A DNA stretch of 64,000 nucleotides from Adiantum capillus-veneris (GCA_014529385.2 CM043964.1:106330087-106394086), one strand, 5' to 3'; numbered from the stretch's first letter, positions 34,910-47,068 are shown. Translations and numbers: made by a program. Notes: generated by a model from the letters alone, not told the origin.

Positions 34910-35464
34910 TCATTATCTGCTATGAGTATTTTTTCAAGCCTAAATCCATAACCACACACTTAGAATCACCTGATACACTATCTTTGGATAGTTTATGGGA
35001 CCCTAGAACCCTTTACCTAATTCAAGCAATGCCTATTGATAGCTCAGTAATGAAGACTACCTCTCAGTGCAACTAAGTATTTTTCTCTCCCAATTAGGTC
35101 TTCCCAATCTCGAAAAAATAAAAAACTTTTCAAAACATCCTTTTTTTTTCATAACTCACAATTGTGAGTGATTGTACTATGAAATAGGACCCCCCACTCT
35201 CAAAAAGATAAGATTCCTTGCAAAACATTTCAAATGCATAAGTGAAGGGTAAGTATAGGAAACAAAAAGACCAAAAGTCATAGAAAATGAAATGGAAAGT
35301 CAAAAGACTTTTCATCTCCATATAAAAGAAGTGGGCGAGCACACTTCTTCTATATTACCTTTCTTTTAGCATTTTCTTCTCTTTAGAATTTTCTTGCACT
35401 ATGTAGGTAGACTTTCCTTGTGCTATGTAAGGTCATGTAATAATATCAATAGGACTCTGCTATG

Positions 35465-35513
35465 TAGGTTTAGTGTAATCCCACTATTTGTAGGTGGGAT
35501 TACACTAAACCTA
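35465..35513. repeat. Inverted repeat, 20-base arms
   Basis: Arms at 35465-35484 and 35494-35513 are perfect complements (TAGGTTTAGTGTAATCCCAC and partner) with a 9-base loop. Confidence 0.9.
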
Positions 35514-36565
35514 GGTTTTTTTGAAATTTTTGGGATCTTTGAAGTTTTAACCTTTTAATTTTTTTGTGAAGCCATTAGGAATACCTTTTAAGTATTGGAT
35601 GAGAAAACTCTTAAATCTCCTACTAGGTAGTGGAACTAGCTAGCCGGTATTTAGTTGGAACAACACACCCTCCACCCCTTGTCACTCTTAAACCCTCGTG
35701 GAAACTTAGCCCATATGGCTCTGTCATGGTATGATGGGTTTTGAAATGATAGGAGTACACCACATTTATTACAGGCGGGTAGGGTAATTTTACCTTCTAC
35801 ATGGTTTTTTTTCTCGGTATCTCTCTCTCTTCCCCCTTCATATCGTACCCTCTGCATACTGGTAGCAAACACAAGAACTCTAATGTGCTACTAAGGGTGG
35901 GTCTCCCTATCCATACTCTCTCTGCCTCTATCTTCTACCCCTTGCATATTATCTTGATACACCAACTGCCTCGTGCCATGGACCATTCATTGGTGAACCG
36001 TGCAAGGATTCTCTACTCAGTACACTTGCTATCTTACCATCTTGGAGCTAATATAAATATAGGTGAGGGTTGATATCCCCCTCACTTAGCCTTGAAGTTG
36101 TTTTTTCTCCTACATTTGGTGAAAAAGAGTTGTGGTGTGTGTACTGCTTGGCTGTTTGTAATATGGAAATCACCTAACCTGGTGTACATATGTGATGTGA
36201 ATGCTTACATCTTTGTCGATCACTCCAGTCTGTATATTGTTGTGTTTCCTATCCTAAAGGGTTACATTATGGAGCTCGTCAAAGCTAAACATGACTACTC
36301 ATGTTGGTCATGTATTGGTGTGGTTATAAAGACATATATAATATGTTGCTTTTCTTGCTTCTACCATGAACTGGTTGCAGTGTTGTTAATTCTTTAAAGG
36401 TTTTGGATTGTTGTAAAGCAAATGACTACTATGTCTAAAAAAAGTCTTGGGATACAATATCAATTTTAAACCGTAATTTTTGTGATAATCTGATGATTTT
36501 TTTGTGAACTCTAGAGAGCCTTACCTATTGGCTGTGGCTTTTATGGTTTTGATGTTGAGCGATTA

Positions 36566-37041
36566 CTTTTGATCAACTTCAACTTTCTCTCAAGTCATTT
36601 TTAAAGATTTCTTCCAACCTTTAAAGTGCCCAAGTTGGAGTTATGCTCTTCAAGTTGTTATGACTAACTCTTTGTAGGGTTATGGCTATGGTAGCTTAGT
36701 TGCAAATTGTGTGCAGATAGATTGGGAGGGCATCTATCTATGAATTGTGGAGTTGATGTTGAAATTTTGGGTTTGTGATGCTCAATTTTGAAAGGGGAGG
36801 CCCTTTTCTTCATACGCATTGGTCGGTGAGTGATATAAATCCATACTTTGACACGGTTTTGCTCTTATGTGCTATGGTCCTTTGGGTGGGCATGTGCTTG
36901 TAAATTCCCAAGGGAGCATAGGCCTTTTGGTTGGGGTTTTCTAAGAGTGGTTTTGGTATACTTTTGGGTGCTGAGGTTGACATTTTAACGCTCTTGGGAT
37001 TTCAATCTATAGATATGTCCCACTTTTTCTTTTGCCTAACA
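36566..37041 (+). repeat. 5' LTR of element F (left part missing)
   Basis: Matches the 3' copy from TTTTGATCA onward. To the left of 36566 the similarity stops, while the 3' copy seems to continue for up to about 280 more bases. Confidence 0.65.
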
Positions 37042-37047
37042 GTGTTT

Positions 37048-37067
37048 TGGTGCCCCCACCGAGGATC
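37048..37067 (+). promoter_or_regulatory. Primer binding site of element F
   Basis: TGGTGCCCCCACCGAGGATC, six bases after the LTR end, resembles the tRNA-Asp type site (TGGCGCCGTTGCCGGGGA). Confidence 0.5.
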
Positions 37068-37093
37068 TTCTTCAAGTGACCTTCAATTGGTAG

Positions 37094-37638
37094 CTTTGAT
37101 GACTATGATGGCAAAGTTTCCAAGGCTTTATGGTCATATAGGTGAGGATGGTAATGCATTCATTGAAAAGATGGAGTTTTCTTGTTTGATTGCAAGTAAA
37201 GAAGATCCAATGCTTATGATGAAGATTTTGTTATTTTGCTTGAAAGAGGATGCAAGGACATGGTATGATGAGTATGAGTCTTGGTTGAAATCATCACAAC
37301 CTCAACAGGTGATGACTTATGATGCATTAAAGAAGGATTTTCTTGAGAATTATAAGAAGATAGAGGACCCAACCAATGGATTTCACTCCATTGAAGGGCT
37401 TGTGCATGATGATGACCAAAGTGTAGAAGCCTTTGTCAAGGAGTTCAATGCATTGTGGAGAAGATGGTGTATTGCTTTGGGTAGTGAGGTTCCTCCTCTT
37501 ATGCTCAAAAAACGTATGTTCATGCAAGGTTTGAGGGATGATTTGAAGTTAAAGGTTGAGCTTAAAATGCCACTTACATTCGAGGATGCAGTAAGGATTG
37601 CAGAGCATAAGGAATGGAAGCTAGAGAGAGTGAGGTAG
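37094..37638 (+). CDS. Gag capsid domain of element F
   Basis: The frame contains KFPRLYGHIGEDGNAFIEKM, ILLFCLKEDARTWYDEY, YDALKKDFLENY, DDQSVEAFVKEFNALWRRW and MFMQGLRDDLKLKV. That is the retrotransposon gag capsid layout: an alpha-helical domain that builds the particle. It stays open to a TAG at 37636-37638. The frame starts before the PBS at 36931, so the true start is probably the ATG near 37099. Sequence after the stop (GLQEDVKPN) suggests the protein once continued, so the stop is a recent nonsense change. No zinc knuckle is visible downstream. Confidence 0.75.
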
Positions 37639-38745
37639 TTTGGACTACAAGAAGATGTGAAGCCAAATGTATCTTATGCTTTAGATATAAATATGGACAA
37701 AGTATGAAATGAAGACTTCCATGTTTCTCATTATCTTGAGCATGTGAAAGAAGAATTCCATATGCATAATGAGATCAACTCAATGTATGTCATCTTTGTT
37801 GTTCAAGCGATTTGAGGTCAACCTTCATGTCAAAGATGTTGATGCTAGAAGTAAGGTGAATGTAGGCAAGAAGACTACCATGGTCATGAATGAGTTTCAA
37901 ATGCAAGGAAATGAGCATTTTCAATGTCCAAGTCACATAACTAATGCTTCTAATATATGCTACAATGAGGAGGAGTATGCCTCTGATACCAATGTTATTG
38001 TTGTGAGTTCTTCTCTTGTAGATGAGGTAGTTGAGGATCACATGATGGAGGTAAAGGAAGATAATAATGCATAAGAGGGTTCTCAAGCATATTCTTTGGG
38101 TGAATGTATCCCTAAGGGTGATAAAGAAAATAGGTATATTACTTGTATTAGGGATGAGGGCCCTCTCAATGAGGAACTTCATGATGTGTATGATGGTGTT
38201 AGTAGCGATGCCCTAATTATTGAAGCCCAAATTGAGGTTTTAAAGGATATGAAAAATGATAGAGATGCTTTTGTCATGCCTCATATGAATACGGTTGATG
38301 CTACTATGCTTGATCCTCTTGTTAAGGAGCCTAAGGTATGCATGGAAAATAGCTTACCTATCAAGCATGGTGTGGTTGGATTGGATGGATGCTTTATAAA
38401 AGAAAAAGGAAATGCTTTGGCTATGCATGAGGATATGATGGTTTCTACTATATTTTATCGCATGTTTGAGAATCAATTGCCGGATTTCTTGCATCCGTGG
38501 CAATAAATGAGAGTCCATATGTGGCATTTCTGGATCACGATTTATGCTTGAAAAAAGGGTGAATGATACATATGGTTCATGCTATTGAGAGCCTAAGCTC
38601 TTTTATGAAAGTTGGAGTTTGTGTTTTGAGTCCTTTTGATCCAGGTGGACAATATGTTTTTGCTAGTGCTAAGCATTATTGCTATAGCAAACTCGCGGTT
38701 TGGCAAACTATGTTGGGTACATTTTCGACACCTTGTTTTTTGTAA
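37639..38745 (+). pseudogene. Acidic C-terminal region of element F ending in SPFDPGG
   Basis: Three pieces (to 38074, 38096-38506, 38563-38745) with few stops encode an acidic protein: VDEVVEDHMMEVKED, GPLNEELHDVYDGV, LSPFDPGGQYVFASAKHY. No protease or polymerase motif. The DPGG string matches the triple DPG(G) motif at the end of the element A gag-like region, so the two elements may share this tail. Function unknown. Confidence 0.5.
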
Positions 38746-39112
38746 CTTTGTACATATGGACATAATGCTTGATGCCAAAAGTGTGTGCAAGATTTCTTTT
38801 TGTGGGATTTTAAGCTTGCTTTAGCAAGCACCTGTACATGCAGGGCAAGTCACTAGTGTAGTGCCAACTATCGGGTTACTGTAAGTGCTCGTTAGTGAAT
38901 TTTTTGAAGTGAGGCTTGTATATACTAAAACTAATGTAAAAACTTTAAAAAAATTCAGTCAAATTTCAGAAAATTTCAAGTTTTAGCTTGTTGTGTCTCC
39001 TTGATGGTTTTGGATGCAATTTTTTACCCTCGCCTTGCCTTCTCTACATATAGTCGTACCGGGACAACTCTCTGTTCGCATCAATTTTTCACATATCAAC
39101 GTGTAGAATATA

Positions 39113-39581
39113 TTTTGATCATATTAAAATTTCTCTCAAGTCATTTTTCAATATTTCTTACAAGCTTTAAAGTGCCCAAATTGGAGTTATGCTCTTCAAG
39201 TTACGACTAGTTCTCTATAGGGTATGATTATGGCAGCCTAGTGGACAATTGTTTGCAGAAAAATTGCGAGGGCATGTATCTATGAATTGTGGAGTTGATG
39301 TTGAAATTGTGGGTTTGTGATATTTAATTTTGAAAGGGAAGGCCCTTGTCTTCATATGCATTGGTCAGCGTGTGCCATAAATGCGTGCTTTTGACAGGGT
39401 TTTGCTCTTATGTGCTATGGTCCTTTGGGTGGGCATGTGCTTACGAAGGGAAAGCCTTTTGGTTGGGGTTTTCTAAGAGTGGATTTGGTATACTTTTGGG
39501 TGATGAGATTGAATTTTTAATGCTCTTGGGCTTTCAAGCTATAGAACTATAGAGATGTCCCACTTTTTCTTTTTCCCAACA
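39113..39581 (+). repeat. 3' LTR of element F (left edge uncertain)
   Basis: Matches the 5' LTR to the final CCAACA. The LTR may start as early as TGTACATGC at 38833; no polypurine tract proves this. Confidence 0.6.
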
Positions 39582-39688
39582 ACGTTTTTGTGCTAATCTT
39601 TGTCCTTTGTCTAAAGCCAGCTGTCTTTTGAATTCTTATGTTCTTTTGTGTATGAGTATTAGTTTAAAAACAACAACATACACACATA
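39582..39688 (+). repeat. Partial third copy of repeat E
   Basis: Similar to 33960-34065 and 30366-30480, including GTGCTAATCTTTGTCCTTTG. It ends in microsatellite sequence. Confidence 0.8.
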
Positions 39689-39693
39689 TATAT

Positions 39694-39760
<67 letters not shown>

Positions 39761-39762
39761 CA
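39688..39762. repeat. Mirror microsatellite (CT)n(AT)n(GA)n
   Basis: CT, then AT, then GA units form a self-complementary block at about 39694-39740, followed by more GA. Confidence 0.9.
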
Positions 39763-40397
39763 CATTTTTATATACTCTATATATACATTGAAGCTATAAA
39801 AAAAGACATCAATGTACAAACTTGAAGTATGGATAAGTAAAATCCTATTTACTGTGTCCTAATTAGTTTGTCCAGCTACATGTGAACCCTATCCCTAACA
39901 AAACCTAATCTCTTTTCCTGATTACTATTTTCCAAAATCCTCATATGCTCCTTCTCTCTTAGAGCCTCATGTTGCTCCCCCGGGGGATTCACCATGGAAA
40001 ACTTACCACACCACATAAGTGCAGGGGAGGGATTTTTTTTAAACAAGTTACATAAACGTATAAGTTAGGGGCAGGCCCCCAATTATCTCCCAAGCTTAAA
40101 AATAAGGGAGATGGGTATCATATTTATGGTGGGGGACTGACCCGGGTTGATTACTTGTAAAAATTGGTCATCGATGTACCCTAGAACTCATATGAATTTA
40201 GGGGAAGTTTTTTTTCAGGTCACACATCAAATTTTGTATCATGCCTGTCATAGATAAGGGTTGATTTGGAGCAAGTATGTTGCCAATCACTATGCTACAC
40301 ACTCTTTAACTAGTTTAACTCAGTTAGATCATGTGAGACCCAAATTTTATATGTAAGATATGGGTATGCTAGTTTTCTTCATTGATTGTTGTATAAG
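39763..40397. other. Unassigned stretch left of element G
   Basis: No gene or repeat recognised. It may include the LTR of G upstream of its TATA box. Confidence 0.35.
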
Positions 40398-40409
40398 CAT
40401 AAAAAGGGG
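40398..40409 (+). promoter_or_regulatory. Candidate TATA box of element G
   Basis: CATAAAAAGGGG lies about 300 bases before the first G coding sequence and is followed by a CT-rich leader. Confidence 0.35.
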
Positions 40410-40695
40410 AGTCATATTCCCTAATATGAGTCGTATATAGGGGTTTTATCAAAGTTGTTCGCTCGTAGGTGGCGTCTCATTCTGTATATAGAGTGAATCC
40501 CTTGGGGCTGCTCCTCTACCTCATCCCTTGCCTCCCTCACCACCTCTTCTCTCCCCAACTGTGCCTCCACCACTGCTCAGAGTCTTTGGCCACTCCACTA
40601 AGAATTTTTGCCGTCTCTGTCATTGCCTGTTGTCACTGGCTACTCTACTGAGAGTTTCCACCACTGCTGTTCCTGGAAAAGTAAACCCTAGAGAT

Positions 40696-41867
40696 ATGGC
40701 GAGGTGTAATGGCGAACATGACAAAGAAAGAGGAAGAGGAAGAGGAGCCCAAGCATATGTAGCAGTAGGAGAACCTACCCTAATGAATGAGGAAGATGAA
40801 AGAGCGACACTATTTGGCGCAATCGACAACCCTCGAGCTCGTCAGCAATATGCAATCATTCAAACTACTACAAATTGTCAAGGTGAAAAGTTTGAGTTAC
40901 TTATAGATTGTGGTAGTACCCATTATTTTCTTTCTCCAAAATGTTTAAGAAACTCAAGTTGCATCACTACCCCATAAAATAACTAGTAGTAGAAATAGCA
41001 AATGGAAAATAAGTCCTTTCTCAATATTCAGTTCAAAAAGTAGAATTTGAGTTAGGAGGGATTCCCACCTCATCCTATTTTCGCACCCTACCTGTAGGAA
41101 TTTACGACAGTATCTTGGGAATGGATTGGTTAATCAAAAATCAAGCTCACATCCATTGTGCAAAAGATAGTTTATCCTTTAGAAGTGAATTAGGAGAGGA
41201 AGTATTAGTTCAAGGATGTAATGCAAAACGAAGAGCTCATTTAGTTAAGGCTAGTAGACTTATAAAGGGTTTACGTAAAGGACAACAAATCTATATGGTC
41301 AAACTAAACAAGGCCGAAGATTCAGAGGCCAACCAACTTCCAAGGTGGCTTAACGAATTTTCAGATGTATTTCCTGAGGATCTCTCGAATTTACCTCCCC
41401 TAAGGGATATAGATCACGAGATAGAAACCTTTTTGGGTAGTGAACATGTTTCCAAAAGGCCCTACAAAATGTCCCTACGTGAAGCCATAGAACTCAAAGA
41501 ACAACTTCAACAACTCATCGAACAGGGGTCATCCGACCAAGTATTTTTCCATGAGGAGCACCTGTTTTGTTCCATAAAAAGAAGAATGGACCCTTATGTC
41601 TCTGTATAGATTATCAAGGTCTTAATCAGGTATCTGTGAAGAACAAACACCCTATCCCTTGAATCAATGAACTACTGAATAAACTACACGGGGCTGAAAT
41701 GTTTACAAAAATTGATCTCATATCAGGATACAATCAAATCCGGATCAAGGAAGTAGACATTTACAAGACCTCATTCAACACTTGATACGGGCACTATGTG
41801 TTCATAGTCATGCCCTTTGGCCTTACCAATGCTCCGGCAACTTTTAATTGTCTCATGCAGGGTACAT
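40696..41867 (+). pseudogene. Element G: gypsy protease and N-terminal half of RT
   Basis: Starting at ATG 40696, a short basic segment (KERGRGRGAQAY) leads into a retropepsin: FELLIDCGSTHYFLSP, with Cys in place of Ser in the DSG motif. After a stop near 40975 and a shift come YDSILGMDWLIKNQAHIHC and then RT: EFSDVFPEDLSNLPPLRDIDHEIE, KRPYKMSLREAIELKEQL, a frame shift near 41530, [13 protein letters not shown] and VMPFGLTNAPATFNCLM. The RT stops at 41867, before the YxDD box, where the LTR of H begins. No capsid or zinc knuckle lies upstream, so the 5' part is truncated too. Confidence 0.85.
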
Positions 41868-41939
41868 TGTGGGACGCATGTCTAACCTCATCATCCTATC
41901 TTATTGCAGTATTAACGAGAACCACGATTAAATTGTCAA
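41868..41939 (-). repeat. Element H: LTR of the B family, left piece
   Basis: TGTGGGACG at 41868 corresponds to TGTGGAACG at 17689, and the match (GTGTCTAAC, GAACCACGA) continues to the GTCAA target site of X. The LTR resumes at 63225. Its end here joins directly to RT of G with no PBS, so this is the 3' LTR side or a solo LTR. Confidence 0.8.
41935..41939. repeat. Target duplication GTCAA, left side of element X
   Basis: GTCAA before the LTR recurs at 63220-63224 after the other LTR. The undisturbed B LTR has a single GTCAA at the same place (about 17748). Confidence 0.9.
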
Positions 41940-42272
41940 TGTTAACCCTCACGGCTCACGGACACCATATCACCTACGACGGACGTTGTATTATTTACTT
42001 GGTAGGGTCAGGTACCGGGCTTGTCGATCATATAGGAAAAGGGTAAGAGTGATCGCCGATGAGAGACGCACTCTAACTGGAACATTCAAGGGATTAGTTG
42101 GCTAAGCATGGGCAGCCAAGTGTGAATGGGGCGAGCTCATATAAAAGTCAACTAAACCTAAAATTCACTCATTCTCTCATTTGTGCAATTGAAGAGCGCT
42201 CTCGCTCCATCTCCATCTTCTTCTTCTTCATCTCCTTGTGTGTGTGTGTATGCGTGAGAGAGAGAGAGAGAG

Positions 42273-42307
<35 letters not shown>

Positions 42308-42522
42308 TCGAGCATTGGGACGGCACGACGACGGCGAGGCGGTTGAGCGTGGCGTTTCGCGGCGAGGAATCCTCCACGATAGGAAGCTAGAGCGGTGAGT
42401 GACACACCAACGCCATCTTTGAGCTTACTAGTTTAGGCTTGTTGTGTGCTTGGAGTCATTTGCGGCTCGCACACGGTGTATCGGCAAGTTCCTTGCATTG
42501 ACACGGGCGACATACGCGCACA
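41940..42522 (+). repeat. 5' LTR of element X
   Basis: Starts TGTTAACCCTCACGG (three bases more than the 3' copy) and ends GCGCACA. It has CATATAAAAG at about 42138-42147 as TATA box and GA tracts at about 42257-42306. Confidence 0.9.
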
Positions 42523-42526
42523 TTTT

Positions 42527-42544
42527 TGGTGCCGCTGCCGGGGA
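42527..42544 (+). promoter_or_regulatory. Primer binding site of element X
   Basis: TGGTGCCGCTGCCGGGGA differs at two positions from the plant tRNA-Asp 3' complement TGGCGCCGTTGCCGGGGA. Confidence 0.85.
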
Positions 42545-43364
42545 ATGCCATACACTAAGCTTGAATGGCACTCTGTGCTTCTTTTGTGGTGCAATTTTAA
42601 TTGTAGGAAAGGTAAGGAAGGAGGGTGTGTGTGTTGAGAAGAAGGATTTTGTGTTATATTGTGTATTTTTTTTGTTAATGGTGTTTTCAAAGGTACTGTG
42701 TTTATTCTCTGTGTATTAAGGTTGTTAGTTTTATTTGTTAATGGAGTTTTCAAAGGTACTGTGTTTATTCTCTGTGTATTAAGGTTGTTAGTTTTCTGTG
42801 TAATGTAATGTACAGTAAGTAGGAAGTAGATCTCTGAGAGTTAATAGAGTGTGTTAGTGTGTAACAGTAGGTGTATTAGTTAGAAGTAGGTAGATAGAGT
42901 GTGTGTGTGTGTAACAGTAGGTGTATTAGTTAGAAGTAGGTAGATAGAGTGTGTGTACTCTCGCGCAGTCCGTGGCGACCTTATCCTTAAAAAATAATTT
43001 TTTTAAAAAAATAAATTAAAGGTAGGACCGAGATCGGGAATATCTCCTTGACCCAAGCCCAAGCTCATGCTCAGGGCTAGGCCTCAGTCCCCTTTTAAAA
43101 TTACGAATTTTAGCTTCACACGTAGCTAAAAATCGATTTTTTGAGGACCAACGGAACTTCAGATACCCGAAAATTGTGCTGTAAAGCACACAACGACCCT
43201 CTAAGTGATACGCTCGTTTTGAGCTATCACACACTTTAATAAAAAAAAACAAAAATTAAAAAACATTAAAAACGTAAAAAACACGAGCGAAAACGGACAC
43301 TTAAAAAAGGTAAACGATTAACCTTCGAGGTTATTCACAGACGCTTGTAGGGTGCCAAAGGCAC
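42545..43364 (+). other. Leader of element X
   Basis: Untranslated. Contains two tandem duplications: a ~65-bp unit around 42680-42800 (TTTCAAAGGTACTGTG twice) and a ~60-bp unit around 42849-42955 (AACAGTAGGTGTATTAG twice). No palindrome array like that of Y is present. Confidence 0.7.
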
Positions 43365-46300
43365 ATGCATCTGCGCTCTGGTCGTGTGCTAGAGACGGAG
43401 CAACTAGAGAGAATTTCGACTTACGTGAGTTCTCAATATCCACCTACTTTAGGTTCCGGGCCCTCGGCGGGGACCCAAGGTAGTACAAACCAAGACCCGA
43501 ACATAGCGGCTAGTGACTCTTCCTCTGACTATGACGTCATAGAGGGTTTCCCAATGCCTAATCTCGATAGCTCAATCCAAATATGCATGCCATGGGCCCG
43601 CGGTCCGGGCCGAGCGTGCTTAGCCGCCTGAAGGAAACCTTTAGTAGAGACACTCGCTCCGAACATGGAGCTAATGATATAAATGAGGAGGGTGGGGAAG
43701 TAAATTCTCCATTTATGACCAACATAGACCCTATGTCCTTAGAGAATGTGCAAGTGAATACTTCATTCACTGCACCTCCTGACTCTTCAGAGCTATTCCC
43801 CTCCGAGGTCATATTACCCGATGGTAGAAGCCTTGCCGAAGTGCAAGAGGTTGAGCGATATATCCTTGCAGCGAGGGAAAAGGAAGTCGAGAGATTACGC
43901 AAGGCGAAGCAACGAAGAGAGTTAAAAGCGAAAGCCCCTATGTTAATATCTTTGCTAAGAGAGCAATTGAGTGCTCCTGACTTAGAAACCGCTAAGGGCC
44001 AACCCCTAGAAAGCAACATTGCATCTAGCTCAAAGGACACCCTTAGCACCTCAATCCTAGATGGAGTGTTCTTAAATGAGAACTGGGAGTATGAACTACA
44101 AAAGGAAACTCTGACCGACCTATACACAGGTCACACCTATCACGTGGGTTGGTTAGATGTCCTACAATCCACAATGGGCGCTACTAGTGTGGAGGATCAA
44201 CAACAAAGAGTTTGTGAGGTCATCCATAGGGTCATTGAGTTAGAGAGACATAACAAGGGGATCAATATGCCTTCAACTGGTCTCATGAGATTCTTGGATA
44301 TAGGAAAGGCTAAACAACCGACCTTATCGCAAATGGAGACTCCCCCCGTAAGTCGGATGGATCCCCCATATGTTGTTTTGCCAGCGATCTCGGTGCAATC
44401 TGAGCCCACAAGTGATAGCTTTACCTTTCCAAGTCTAGCTCATCTTTCCCTTGATGACACCACGGCTACCATGCCTACCCCAATGATGGGCATGCCAATA
44501 AACACGCCATGGACCTCATTTGTTAGTAAAGCACCACTACATGGTAGCTCAATGCCTGCAACAGTACCTACAAGTGTGTACCAATCGTATGCACCTATGG
44601 GTCATCACACTCATGTAGTCCCTACCCCTCCCATTGTTTCAACTACCTATGCTCCACAACCATAACACCCAAGTTCTTATTTCCATGGGACTATACCGGC
44701 TATCATTAGCATGTCACATCCGACATCTGCTATGCCTAGGGCCACACATATGAACTTTGGACCACCACATGGCACAACATCGTACCCAACGTGGAACCCG
44801 AGGGCTTCCTATGCGCCAAGCCCGATGCCAATACCTAATCCACATGTAGTCTTTGGAGCACCTCCACCCACGGTGCCTGCTCACTTAGGTGACTTGGGAA
44901 CATTTGCTCAAGCTATCGGTCGATCTATTGCTGAGAATACGCATAACGCGCCTGATAGAGAGCTTAGAAGTAAGGCAGTACAAATAGCCAAGCTCACACA
45001 AAAATTTAGTGGAGACGGGGATGTGAGAAAGCATATCGAAGTGTTTGAACAAATATGCAATTCTCTAGGAGAACACAATGACCTACATAAGAGCAATGCT
45101 TTAAGCGTAACCTTAAGTGGAAAGGCTGGGGATTGGTATAGAACCCTAAGGGTGGAAGAAAAAACGATTTACCCTACTCTTACGAGACTGTTCTTAAAAG
45201 AATACATACGAGAGGGAGTACTTTGGGGTGTAGCCTCTTAGCTCTAGATATCCCAACGAGAGGAAGGAGAGTCGGTGAGAGACTTTATTAGTCACTTGAA
45301 GCATTTGAATTCTCGTTGTAATCCAAGTGAGCGCTTCAATAATAATCAATTGCTCGATAGATTCATTCGGGGATTACAACATGAGGATATCTACAATGGC
45401 CTAGTCATTAGAGGTATCACCACTTGGGAAGCAATCACCACCAATGCGATCCAATTGGAGATAATTTAATGATTCAAGGAGAAAGAGTGTCTGTTGAGTC
45501 TAAATCTATTAGCTCACAAGCATCGGGGCATCAGCCAATGACCCTAAAGCCTATTGCTAAGGAGCCAAAGATATCTGAGATGACTTTAGCAGATCTCACC
45601 AAGGCTATTCAAGAGAGTCTTAGAGACAATCGTGCTCCGCAGAACAATCATATATCCAAGAAGGGAGCAACAATGGTGCTCAGTATGCTATGGACTGCAT
45701 AGTACCAATGAATGCCCTACTTTTAGAGTAAAATTCAATGGGAATTGAAATGCATGTGGAAGGTATGGTCATCAAGCTAAGGATTGCATAGTATTTAAGC
45801 GCGTGATGGCCAATAGACCAACCTTAGCATGGACAGACACACCTCGAGTGCCTGCATTGATGTCAGCCCCACCTCTTGAACAAACATCACAACACATGGT
45901 CCCTAGGGCCCAAAATGTCGTTCAAACAACACCACCTCCAGTGCTAGGACCGCAACCACCACATCCGAGAATCACTTCTGTGAACCAAGTGGGTTGTGAG
46001 TCATGTATTGCTTGTTTGGAAGGCTGTGAGAAAGATATAGATCCTAATATTTCCTATGGGCTGGATGTGCTTGAAGAAAGTCCACAATACTACATGGAGG
46101 ACTATTGGGGACAAGTCAAACCTGTATATCAAATAGCTACTCTTGCGACAAGAGGCCAAAATATCAATTACACTGCTAAGAGACCACCTCTTCATTGCTA
46201 TGAGTGTGGAGGTCCACATCGTGTAGCCGAGTGTCCTATTAGGCTACAAAAGAAGGCCACACTAATGCAAACCAATCAAGCGAGCATGTCTACAATGCCG

Positions 46301-47068
46301 ATGCTCATGTGTAATCGATGTGGCATAGATCATTTGATTGCCCAATGTCCAAATAATCCAAATGCACCGAAGATCATGCCATTAATCTTGATTGAAGTTA
46401 CCGAGGAGCCATCACAAAGTACACCTGTGGTACCAGTAAACGTACTCACACGATCGATGCTCCAACAACAAAACTATATTCTTGAGGAAAGAGACACGGC
46501 ATCAATTGCCCAATCTCAGAAAAAGAAGAAAACACGAAGGAAGAGATCGCAAAAAGCAGCGAAGTCAGACCCCAGTTCAAAGACCAATATAGGGACTAGT
46601 GATGACCCTGTATATATGAACGACGCTGAAGAGGATTCGGATTCAGGTGAAACCATAGAGACCAAAATGACCAAGATAGAAACCAACAAGGAAGATCTTC
46701 ATGAGCCACAATGGCAAGGATCCAAGAAAAAGATAGGAACTTATCCAAACCCTACAGAGGAGATTGAGCGAGTCAAGAAATTAAGCAGTTTGGTAGAAGA
46801 TACCCAAAGGGATCTAGAACCAGCACCTAGGAAGATCCAGATTAGCGACACCGTGTTCCCTACGCAACAGCAACCTCACCAAGACCATAGACCCTTAGCC
46901 ATACCTAGTATCATCCAAGAAGAAAGTGACTTAAAGTCATGGGAAAGTGGGCGTACTCACTTCTTGATGGAAAGAATGTTTACAGAGGGACTACTTGATC
47001 CTATAAAAAAAATGGAGATCCCATCTTCCCCACATCAAGGGACTCAAGGCCAAAAGGTGCCGTTAAAC
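43365..47068 (+). pseudogene. Gag of element X with two zinc knuckles
   Basis: The start MHLRSGRVLE is the usual N-terminus of plant gypsy gag. A frame shift near 43590 is followed by one frame with stops at 44663, 45239 and 45467 and a local shift at 45470-45800. A coiled-coil-like basic stretch (EVERLRKAKQRRELK) and a long Pro/Met-rich linker come first. The capsid domain is at about 44990-45469 (KFSGDGDVRKHIEVFE, LSGKAGDWYRTLR, RDFISHLKHLN, LLDRFIRGLQ). Knuckles CYECGGPHRVAEC (46197-46235) and CNRCGIDHLIAQC (46310-46348) are both CX2CX3HX4C. A basic cluster (KKKKTRRKRSQK) follows. Y interrupts the frame at 47073. Confidence 0.88.

Larger units (their letters stand above)
34480..36565. other. 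Mostly unassigned stretch left of element F
   Basis: Contains a long (CA)n tract and an inverted repeat, listed separately. A TATA-like CATATAAAAG lies at about 35320. Open frames at 35801-36073 and 36092-36397 show no known motif. Confidence 0.4.
36566..39581 (+). mobile_element. Element F: gag-only LTR retrotransposon
   Basis: Direct repeats of at least 470 bp (36566-37041 and about 39113-39581) end CTAACA and CCAACA. A PBS follows the first. The interior has gag, an acidic region and a DPGG motif but no pol domain. The right flank matches the E repeat, so F sits in a third E copy; the left flank does not, so the 5' end appears truncated or rearranged. The left LTR edges are unclear. Confidence 0.7.

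Noticed and set aside
34759-35076. Open frames of THTHTH or CVCVCV
   Set aside because: They only read through the (CA)45 tract.
43558-44127. 189-codon minus-strand frame
   Set aside because: It is the shadow of the X gag frame, which has the recognisable gag motifs.
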